DNA of 11,945 nucleotides from NCBI GenBank assembly GCA_934481375.1, contig CAKSPN010000034.1, positions 1 to 11,945 on the forward strand, in the 5' to 3' direction. Shown here piece after piece: positions 7,324-11,945 of this stretch. The DNA is from an uncultured Clostridia bacterium. Lineage in GTDB: Bacteria > Bacillota > Clostridia > UBA1381. A program made the position numbers and the translations under genes. Below the pieces are notes generated by a model, which searched no databases, was not told where the DNA came from, and saw nothing but the letters and a program-made list of their open reading frames with translations. Numbering within the stretch: the stretch's first letter is position 1; every line of letters starts with the position of its first letter.

Positions 7324-7352
7324 TTGACAACCGCATTTTGCGGTGATATAAT
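7324..7352 (+). promoter_or_regulatory. Consensus promoter of the MFS/sialidase-like unit
   Basis: TTGACA (7324-7329), a 17-base spacer and TATAAT (7347-7352), all consensus, with TG at 7344-7345 forming an extended -10. Such a strong promoter in front of a transporter and hydrolase-like pair would be expected to be repressed when not needed; a palindrome in its spacer is listed separately. Confidence 0.88.
7330..7344. promoter_or_regulatory. Candidate operator: palindrome inside the promoter spacer
   Basis: ACCGCA (7330-7335), a 3-base centre TTT and TGCGGT (7339-7344) form a perfect 6-bp inverted repeat. It fills the spacer between the -35 and -10 almost exactly, where a bound repressor would exclude RNA polymerase. 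No regulator gene lies next to it and I do not recognise the motif as that of a specific family. Confidence 0.45.
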
Positions 7353-7394
7353 GTCGCTGTTCAATAAAAAAACAAGTAAGAATGAGGCGGTAAA

Positions 7395-8615
7395 ATGGGA
7401 AAAAGCCAAAACGGATCAATAGCCCGCAGACTGATATTTTTGGGCGCTCTGTCGTATTTCGGAAGTTATCTGACACGGGTAAATTTAAGTGCAGTCATTG
7501 AAGAATTGTCAACGGCGAATGTGCTTTCAAAGGAGATACTCGCTCTTGCGGTTACGTGCAATGTAATCAGCTACGGAATAGGACTCACACTATCGGGATT
7601 TTTGTCAAACAAAATTCAGCCGAAATACCTTATGTTTATGAATTTTATTCCTGCGGCGCTTGTGAATTTGGTTATTCCTCTTAACGGATTTTTGGGCGGC
7701 GGTGTTGCAGTTGTTGCATGGATTATAAACGGATTTGCTCAGGCACTTATGTGGCCGGCTCTTATAAAAACATTCCTGTACTATTTGAATTCAAAAGATT
7801 ATGACACGGGAGTATTCGCAACCGCCGTCGGAAGCGGATTGGCATCGGTTCTTACATATTTGATGGCTCCGGTATTTTCAATGTGTTTCGGCAAAAACGG
7901 TTGGATATTTATGTTTATCATACCTGCCGTGTTTGCGTTCGTTCTCGGTTTTATATGGATTTTTTCCGATTACAAGGTTGTTTCCGTAAAAACTCCGAAA
8001 CAGGAGGTGCAATCGGAGGGGAAGATTTTTATCCCGATAATTGCCGCCGCGGCGTTCGCTATTGTACTCCACGGTATTCTGCGTGACGGTATAACAACAT
8101 GGATGCCTACATATATTAATGAAACTTTTCATCTGGGCGCGGGAATTTCCATTTTGTCAGGCGTGGCGCTGCCGCTGTTCGGTATTGTGACCTCGTGGGT
8201 AAGTGTTGTGATTATCCGCAAGCTCAGAAATCCGATTTTTTCTGCGGTGCTGATATATGCCGTCGCCTCGGCGTTTTGCATAATTTTACGAGTGTTTAAT
8301 CAAAACTTTATTGTTGCGGTTTTGAGTATGGCAACGGTTGTGGGCTGTATGAACGGAATAAATCTGATGCTTGTAAGTATGGTACCGAAGGCATATGCGT
8401 CAACGGGAAAAGGCTCTTTGCTTTCGGGCGTTCTCAATTCATTTACATATGTCGGAAGTGCGGTTTCGGTGTACGGCATTGTACTTTTTTCAAATGCGTT
8501 CGGCTGGCTGCCGACGGTTTCGCTTTGGGCAGGTATAGCTGTTCTCGGAACAGCAGTCTGCGCTTTGACACTACCCGTATGGAACAGAAAGGTAGGTAAG
8601 AAGAATGAAAATTAA
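7395..8615 (+). CDS. Major facilitator superfamily transporter
   Basis: A 406-residue polytopic membrane protein with about 12 hydrophobic segments in two halves joined by a polar loop near residues 193-212 (DYKVVSVKTPKQEVQSEGK). The first segment ends in SYFGSYLTRVNLSAVIEEL, and the second half begins with HGILRDGITTWMPTYINETFHLGAG. That arrangement resembles the organophosphate:anion/GlpT-UhpT branch and related Clostridia sugar or sugar-acid carriers. MFS carriers of this kind move small polar solutes across the membrane by H+ or anion coupling; the substrate cannot be read from the sequence. The start at ATG 7395 follows GAGGCGG (7384-7390). The gene overlaps the next one by 11 bases, so the transporter probably imports a compound handled by the sialidase-like protein. 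That link is inference from gene order. Confidence 0.9.
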   Translation: MGKSQNGSIARRLIFLGALSYFGSYLTRVNLSAVIEELSTANVLSKEILALAVTCNVISYGIGLTLSGFLSNKIQPKYLMFMNFIPAALVNLVIPLNGFLGGGVAVVAWIINGFAQALMWPALIKTFLYYLNSKDYDTGVFATAVGSGLASVLTYLMAPVFSMCFGKNGWIFMFIIPAVFAFVLGFIWIFSDYKVVSVKTPKQEVQSEGKIFIPIIAAAAFAIVLHGILRDGITTWMPTYINETFHLGAGISILSGVALPLFGIVTSWVSVVIIRKLRNPIFSAVLIYAVASAFCIILRVFNQNFIVAVLSMATVVGCMNGINLMLVSMVPKAYASTGKGSLLSGVLNSFTYVGSAVSVYGIVLFSNAFGWLPTVSLWAGIAVLGTAVCALTLPVWNRKVGKKNEN

Positions 8616-9900
8616 AGTCGGTGACGAAAAAGTAGTTGTGAGGGGTATCCGTCCCGAGGAGGGTATGTGGGGACCGTATCAGTTCCCGACGCCTTACAAG
8701 GTGGGAGATAAGATTGCGGTTTCCGTCCATGTGGGCGAGGACTCGATAAAAACCTACGGCGACGGCAAGCTTTGGTTTGTGAGCGGGGATAAGGGGGAAA
8801 CGTGGCAGGAAACCACTCCCGATATTATTGCTGACTGCGGCTTGAAACTACCCAACGGCGATACAATTACTTTCCCGAGAGTGTCCGCAATAGATGTGAG
8901 CGATTACAAAATTCCGAGCTTTCTCGAATTGACACCGGGAACGGATTATTCAAAAAAAGCGGAGGAGGGGACATTTCCACAGCAGGACGGCGTGACATCG
9001 CATTGCGGATATATTATCCGTGCGTATAATGCGGACAGGCTTCCCGACTCTTTAAGCGAGAAAAAGTGGTATATGATAAGAAAAACCGCAAGCGGTGAGG
9101 TTAGGGAGGAATATTGCAAGCTTGAATGGCCGTATCTCACACGTGTGGTATTTTCGGACGATACATTCAAAAATCCGTATATGAAAGGCATTTTCCCGAC
9201 GGGCGTACCGAAAATCGGACCCGACGGCGCTGTCTGGATAACCGCTTTTTCGGGCGAGGGACATATCGACCCGAAAACGAAACAGTACAGTCCTTATTAT
9301 TCGGCAGAGATTTTCCGCTCCGAAGATAACGGCTATACATTTAAGCAGTACGCTCATATGGAATATCCTGCCGACGGAAATAAATATCCTTATTTAAGCG
9401 GCGGATTTTCCGATAATGAAATTGCGTTTTTTGACGACGGATCAATGTGCTGGTTTATGCGTTCAGCATGGTACGGCTCAACGGGTATCGAGTGGGCGCC
9501 GATGTATATGTCAAGGTCATACGATATGGGAAAAACATGGTCCGCACCCGAGGAGTTTTCGTTTACCGGCGTTTATCCGAGCCTTTGCAGACTTGACTGC
9601 AGCGTAACTCTTTTGTGTTTTGCACGCCCGGGAATGTTTGTAACTGCTTGCCCGAATGATGACAGCACAAAATGGATAGAGCCGATTGAACTTATGACTC
9701 CGGGCGACCGCTCGCATCTTGCGAATGTGAAAAATGAGCCGAAAACCTTTCATGATTGGGACGGAGCCTGCAATAACTGCACGCTGATACCCGTCGACGA
9801 AAACAGTGCGCTTATATTCAACTGTGACTTTTATTTCCCGGACGAGAACGGCGTAAAAAGAAAAACGGTGTTCTGCAGAAGAATAACCGTAGAGCCATAA
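8605..9900 (+). CDS. Cytoplasmic sialidase-fold (Asp-box beta-propeller) protein
   Basis: A 431-residue protein with no signal peptide. Three Asp boxes (S-x-D-x-G-x-T-W/F) mark a six-bladed sialidase propeller: SGDKGETW (60-67), SEDNGYTF (239-246) and SYDMGKTW (305-312). Two of the three arginines of a sialidase site have plausible equivalents, Arg286 in DDGSMCWFMRS and Arg341 in LLCFARPG. The first blade, where sialidases have F/Y-R-I-P, instead reads YQFPTP (25-30), so the first arginine is not there. It may therefore act on a different sugar, or be a non-hydrolytic relative; automatic annotation would probably say 'exo-alpha-sialidase'. ATG 8605 lies inside the end of the MFS gene (11-base overlap), with AGGTAGG just upstream, so translation is likely coupled. 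Lacking export signals, it should act on imported substrate. Fold confident, reaction unknown. Confidence 0.82.
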   Translation: MKIKVGDEKVVVRGIRPEEGMWGPYQFPTPYKVGDKIAVSVHVGEDSIKTYGDGKLWFVSGDKGETWQETTPDIIADCGLKLPNGDTITFPRVSAIDVSDYKIPSFLELTPGTDYSKKAEEGTFPQQDGVTSHCGYIIRAYNADRLPDSLSEKKWYMIRKTASGEVREEYCKLEWPYLTRVVFSDDTFKNPYMKGIFPTGVPKIGPDGAVWITAFSGEGHIDPKTKQYSPYYSAEIFRSEDNGYTFKQYAHMEYPADGNKYPYLSGGFSDNEIAFFDDGSMCWFMRSAWYGSTGIEWAPMYMSRSYDMGKTWSAPEEFSFTGVYPSLCRLDCSVTLLCFARPGMFVTACPNDDSTKWIEPIELMTPGDRSHLANVKNEPKTFHDWDGACNNCTLIPVDENSALIFNCDFYFPDENGVKRKTVFCRRITVEP

Positions 9901-9911
9901 AGAGAAGAAAA

Positions 9912-9947
9912 TTTTGCGGTGCGGATTTTTTAATCCGCATCGTAAAA
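9912..9947. other. Strong hairpin without a U tract after the sialidase-like gene
   Basis: Bases 9912-9927 pair with 9932-9947 over 16 positions (two are G-T) around a TTTT loop; the core is TGCGGATT / AATCCGCA. In both directions the stem is entered from T and left into A, so neither transcript has the U tract of a normal intrinsic terminator. It may mark or protect the 3' end of the MFS/sialidase-like mRNA, or bind a protein just upstream of the infC promoter. No other terminator is visible before that promoter. Confidence 0.6.
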
Positions 9948-9963
9948 AAATTTAAAAAAATAC

Positions 9964-9992
9964 TTGACAACAAAGGCAATTGCTGTTATAAT
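9964..9992 (+). promoter_or_regulatory. Consensus promoter of the infC-rpmI-rplT operon
   Basis: TTGACA (9964-9969), a 17-base spacer and TATAAT (9987-9992), with TG at 9984-9985 as extended -10. Transcription should start near 9999, giving an untranslated leader of about 170 nt before infC. Confidence 0.88.
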
Positions 9993-9998
9993 ATTTGA

Positions 9999-10110
9999 GT
10001 AAGAAAACAAGCAGGACTATCCGTTCTCACCGTACGGCTTTCGTGTTTTACGGTAAATACATTAAGCTCAGGCTTATTTGTGTGCGGATAGTGATATCCG
10101 TTTTTTTATT
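9999..10110 (+). ncRNA. L20-leader-like attenuator RNA upstream of infC
   Basis: The leader can form two exclusive states. In the 'off' state CGGATA (10085-10090) pairs with TATCCG (10095-10100) and is followed by seven T, an intrinsic terminator. In the 'on' state ACTATCCG (10016-10023) pairs perfectly over 8 bp with CGGATAGT (10085-10092), which destroys the terminator stem. Between the two arms lie hairpins ACCGTA/TACGGT (10029-10034 with 10049-10054) and TAAGC/GCTTA (10063-10067 with 10072-10076). In Bacillus and other Firmicutes, excess ribosomal protein L20 binds such an infC leader and promotes termination. Position, size and architecture fit that class (Rfam L20_leader), and the operon ends in rplT as the model needs. 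The pairing is read directly; the ligand is inferred from the family. The transcript start is estimated. Confidence 0.8.
10085..10107 (+). terminator. Leader terminator (attenuator) before infC
   Basis: CGGATA, loop GTGA, TATCCG, then TTTTTTT. It lies about 60 bases before the infC start and inside its transcript, so it can only serve as conditional attenuation. Its left arm is also the 3' arm of the antiterminator. Confidence 0.85.
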
Positions 10111-10154
10111 GGAATGTAAGGTAAACTTGATGTCCGCAAACGGGCATAAATTAT

Positions 10155-10161
10155 GGGAGGG
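10155..10161 (+). promoter_or_regulatory. Ribosome binding site that fixes the infC AUU start
   Basis: GGGAGGG lies 7 bases before ATT at 10169. No ATG, GTG or TTG in the infC frame lies at suitable distance, so this site is the main reason to accept the AUU start. A small hairpin (10132-10136 with 10141-10145) sits just upstream. Confidence 0.8.
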
Positions 10162-10168
10162 ATTAACA

Positions 10169-10681
10169 ATTAGTAAGAATGACCTGCAAGTGAATGAACA
10201 AATTCGTGACAGCGAACTCCGTGTGGTTTCGGAGGACGGCGGTCAGCTGGGCGTTATGAGTGCTGCTGAAGCGCAGGCGCTGGCAAATGATCGTGGACTT
10301 GATCTTGTAAAGATTGCTCCGCAGGCAAAGCCGCCTGTGTGCAAGATAATGGATTACGGCAAGTATCGGTTTGAACTTTCAAAGCGTGAGAAAGAAAACC
10401 GCAAAAATCAGAAGGTGGTCAACATCAAAGAAGTTCAGCTTTCACCTTCGATTGACACGAACGACTTCAATACAAAATGCAAACACGCAATCAAGTTTTT
10501 GAAAAACGGCGATAAGGTAAAGGTTATGGTGCGTTTCCGAGGACGTGAGGTAAGTCATTCTGAAATCGGGTATACTCTCCTGGAGAGATTTGCCGAGCAG
10601 ACCAAGGAGGCCGGTACTGTAGAAAGACCTGCTAAATTAGAGGGCAGAAATATGCTGATGTTTCTCGCACCTTTATCATAA
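10169..10681 (+). CDS. infC: Translation initiation factor IF-3, with AUU start
   Basis: A 170-residue IF3, typical of Firmicutes. The N-domain runs to about residue 75 (VNEQIRDSELRVV, QLGVMSAAEAQALA, LDLVKIAPQAKPPVCKIMDYGKYRFE), then a basic linker rich in KRE/KN, then the C-domain (VVNIKEVQLSPSIDTNDFNTK, FLKNGDKVKVMVRFRGREVSH, ending EGRNMLMFLAPLS). IF3 binds the 30S subunit, prevents early subunit joining and checks the start codon and initiator tRNA. The start is placed at ATT 10169-10171: a near-perfect GGGAGGG (10155-10161) sits 7 bases upstream and the peptide SKNDLQVNEQIRD then aligns with known IF3 N-termini. An in-frame ATG at 10130 would add 13 unlike residues and run through the strong ribosome site. 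infC genes characteristically use AUU so that IF3 discriminates against its own mRNA. First gene of the infC-rpmI-rplT operon. Confidence 0.95.
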   Translation: MSKNDLQVNEQIRDSELRVVSEDGGQLGVMSAAEAQALANDRGLDLVKIAPQAKPPVCKIMDYGKYRFELSKREKENRKNQKVVNIKEVQLSPSIDTNDFNTKCKHAIKFLKNGDKVKVMVRFRGREVSHSEIGYTLLERFAEQTKEAGTVERPAKLEGRNMLMFLAPLS

Positions 10682-10712
10682 TTGTATATAAAAACCGGAA
10701 GGAGTGGACATT

Positions 10713-10916
10713 ATGGCTAAGACTAAGATAAAAACACACAGAGGCGCTGCCAAGAGATTCAATCTTACTAAAAACGGTAAGGTTAAGATGAACAAAGCGT
10801 TCAGAAGACACATTCTGAATAAGAAAACAACAAAGAGAAAGAGACATTTAAGAAAGCAAGCTTACTGTGCAAAAGCTAATGCAGCAGTAATCAAAAAGCT
10901 TATTCCTTACAAATAA
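10713..10916 (+). CDS. rpmI: 50S ribosomal protein L35
   Basis: A 67-residue, strongly basic protein. MAKTKIKTHRGAAKRF at the start and NKKTTKRKRHLRKQAY in the middle are diagnostic of bacterial L35, a small protein of the large subunit. AAGGAG (10699-10704) is 8 bases before ATG 10713; a GTG at 10704 in the same frame overlaps the ribosome site and is not used. It lies 31 bases after infC and 22 before rplT, the standard order, and is cotranscribed with both. Confidence 0.97.
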   Translation: MAKTKIKTHRGAAKRFNLTKNGKVKMNKAFRRHILNKKTTKRKRHLRKQAYCAKANAAVIKKLIPYK

Positions 10917-10938
10917 TCGAAAGAGAGGTTGAAAAACA

Positions 10939-11292
10939 ATGGCAAGAGTTAAAGGTGCTTTAAATACCAGAAAAAGACATAAGAAAATATTAAAGCTTGC
11001 TAAAGGCTTTTACGGCGCTCAGAGCAGACAGTACAGAGTCGCAAGGCAGGCGGTTATGCGTTCAATGCAGAATGCGTATGTTGGCAGAAAGAGAAAGAAG
11101 AGAGATTTCAGACGTCTTTGGATTGCCAGAATAAGCGCAGCCGCTAAGATGAACGGTATGAATTATTCGACATTTATGAACGGTTTGAAGAAAGCCGGTA
11201 TAGAGATGAACAGAAAGGTGCTCAGCGAGGTTGCTATAGCAGACCCTGCGGCATTTGCAAAATTGGTTGAGACAGCTAAAAACGCAAGATAA
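10939..11292 (+). CDS. rplT: 50S ribosomal protein L20
   Basis: A 117-residue basic protein of the usual length. It begins MARVKGALNTRKRHKKILKLAKGFYGAQSRQYRVARQAVMRS and carries the conserved RKRDFRRLWIARI and MNYSTFMNGLKKAGIEMNRKVLSE segments. L20 binds 23S rRNA early in assembly of the large subunit. In Firmicutes it also represses this operon by binding the infC leader; the leader here has the required terminator and antiterminator arms. The ribosome site is AGAGAGG (10922-10928). It is the last gene of the operon, followed by a strong terminator. Confidence 0.98.
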   Translation: MARVKGALNTRKRHKKILKLAKGFYGAQSRQYRVARQAVMRSMQNAYVGRKRKKRDFRRLWIARISAAAKMNGMNYSTFMNGLKKAGIEMNRKVLSEVAIADPAAFAKLVETAKNAR

Positions 11293-11303
11293 TCAGCCTA
11301 TAC

Positions 11304-11338
11304 ACGGAGTTGTTGCTTAGTGCGGCGACTCCGTTTTT
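11304..11338 (+). terminator. Intrinsic terminator of the infC-rpmI-rplT operon
   Basis: ACGGAGT (11304-11310) pairs with ACTCCGT (11328-11334). The stem continues inward through TGTTGC/GCGGCG with G-T pairs to about 13 bp around a TTAGT loop, and TTTTT (11334-11338) follows. It starts 11 bases after the rplT stop. Confidence 0.9.
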
Positions 11339-11369
11339 GTCATATATAAAAAAACGGAGGTAAATAAAA

Positions 11370-11945
11370 ATGATTTTTCAAGACGGTGACAGAATAGTAT
11401 TTGCAGGTGATTCGGTAACGGATATGGAAAGTGCACAGCCTGTGGGCGAGGGATTGTTTGATAATCTCGGCAAAAGCTATGTAAGAATTATCGATAATAT
11501 GCTTGCGGCATTTTATCCCGAGGTAAGAGTAAGAGTGACCAATTCGGGTACGAGCGGAAACACAAGCCGTGATTTGCTTGCACGCTTTGACCGTGACGTC
11601 GTTAATTTAAAACCCGATTGGGTATCGATTTGCATAGGAATAAATGATGTTTGGCGTCAGTTTGACACTCCGGCGATGTTTGACTATCAGGTAATGCCCG
11701 ACGAGTATGAGGCAAACCTTGAAAAAATGATAAAATCGGTAAAAAATAAGGTAAAGGGCGTATTTATCATTACCCCGTACTACATAGAACCCAATCGTGA
11801 AGACGCAATGCGCAAAAGAATGGACGAATACGGCGAAATCTGCCGTAAGCTTGCGGAAAAGCACGGCTGTATATTTGTCGATTTCCAGTCTGTGTATGCA
11901 AAATACTGTAAAACAAGACATTCGTCATTCATTACGTGGGACAGA
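11370..11945 (+). CDS. SGNH/GDSL-family hydrolase (esterase), 5' part
   Basis: The first 192 codons of a gene running off the window, open in frame to the last base. Block I is FAGDSVTD with nucleophile Ser15; block II is NSGTSGNTSRDLL with oxyanion Gly60; block III is GIND (90-93) with Asn92. The last residues, ITWDR, are where family members carry the Asp-x-x-His pair, so Asp191 is probably the catalytic acid and the His lies just outside. No signal peptide is seen, so it is probably cytoplasmic. SGNH enzymes of this type remove acetyl or acyl groups from sugars or lipids; many clostridial ones are carbohydrate deacetylases, but the substrate cannot be read here. The start at ATG 11370 follows ACGGAGG (11354-11360) by 9 bases. 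I see no clear promoter between the rplT terminator and this gene. Confidence 0.9.
   Translation, partial: MIFQDGDRIVFAGDSVTDMESAQPVGEGLFDNLGKSYVRIIDNMLAAFYPEVRVRVTNSGTSGNTSRDLLARFDRDVVNLKPDWVSICIGINDVWRQFDTPAMFDYQVMPDEYEANLEKMIKSVKNKVKGVFIITPYYIEPNREDAMRKRMDEYGEICRKLAEKHGCIFVDFQSVYAKYCKTRHSSFITWDR

Noticed and set aside
9995..10168. Open frame extending infC upstream through the leader from 9995, including an in-frame ATG at 10130
   Set aside because: It runs through the attenuator hairpins and the strong GGGAGGG site, and the extra residues do not resemble IF3. ATT 10169 explains the data better.
10153..10173. Six-codon mini-ORF (ATG 10153 to TAG 10171-10173) overlapping the infC start
   Set aside because: Its ATG overlaps the infC ribosome site itself and has no site of its own upstream; most likely chance.
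11341..11350. TATATA/TATAAA-like box before the SGNH hydrolase gene as a promoter
   Set aside because: No -35-like sequence lies at 16-18 bases upstream; the nearest TTG-containing hexamer is 24 bases away and inside the rplT terminator stem.
1..11945. Mobile element, CRISPR array, tRNA or phage genes
   Set aside because: No transposase or integrase reading frames, terminal inverted repeats, regular direct repeats, or cloverleaf-like segments were seen on either strand.

Overview
The window reads as chromosomal DNA of a low-to-moderate G+C Firmicute, most likely a gut-type member of the Clostridia. The evidence is strong AGGAGG-type ribosome sites, near-consensus SigA promoters (often TTGACA-17-TATAAT with an extended TG), the infC-rpmI-rplT order behind an L20-leader-like attenuator, and a small secreted protein built only of copper-amine-oxidase-N ('stalk') repeats. 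Species cannot be named from the sequence.

Region 1 (1-3760, plus strand) is the 3' end of a surface-polysaccharide operon. It holds the C-terminus of a CapE-type UDP-GlcNAc 4,6-dehydratase, a PF14907-type nucleotidyltransferase-fold protein, a CapF-type SDR-cupin enzyme and a CapG-type UDP-HexNAc 2-epimerase. CapE, CapF and CapG together convert UDP-GlcNAc to UDP-N-acetyl-L-fucosamine, a precursor for capsule or teichoic-type polymers. The genes abut or overlap and end at a symmetrical, probably bidirectional, terminator.

Region 2 (3758-7303) holds a minus-strand MATE exporter that converges on the capsule operon. It is divergent from a plus-strand COG2509-type FAD-dependent dehydrogenase, and the two promoters sit back to back in 113 bases. 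Next comes a small exported two-repeat stalk protein with its own strong promoter and terminator.

Region 3 (7324-9947) is a two-gene unit: an MFS transporter and an overlapping gene for a cytoplasmic sialidase-fold (Asp-box beta-propeller) protein that lacks the usual first arginine motif. Its consensus promoter carries a 15-base palindrome exactly between the -35 and -10, a good operator candidate. A 16-bp hairpin without a U tract follows the unit.

Region 4 (9964-11338) is infC-rpmI-rplT with a consensus promoter and a leader of about 170 nt. The leader holds a terminator and a mutually exclusive 8-bp antiterminator pairing. infC very probably starts at a rare AUU codon (10169). Encoded are IF3, L35 and L20, with a strong terminator after rplT.

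Region 5 (11370-11945) is the first 192 codons of an SGNH/GDSL hydrolase that runs off the window just at its catalytic Asp-x-x-His block. I found no tRNA, rRNA, CRISPR, insertion sequence or phage attachment site. Most of the window is conventional; the items most worth following are the infC leader and start, the promoter-embedded palindrome, the atypical sialidase-like protein and the nucleotidyltransferase placed inside the capEFG order.
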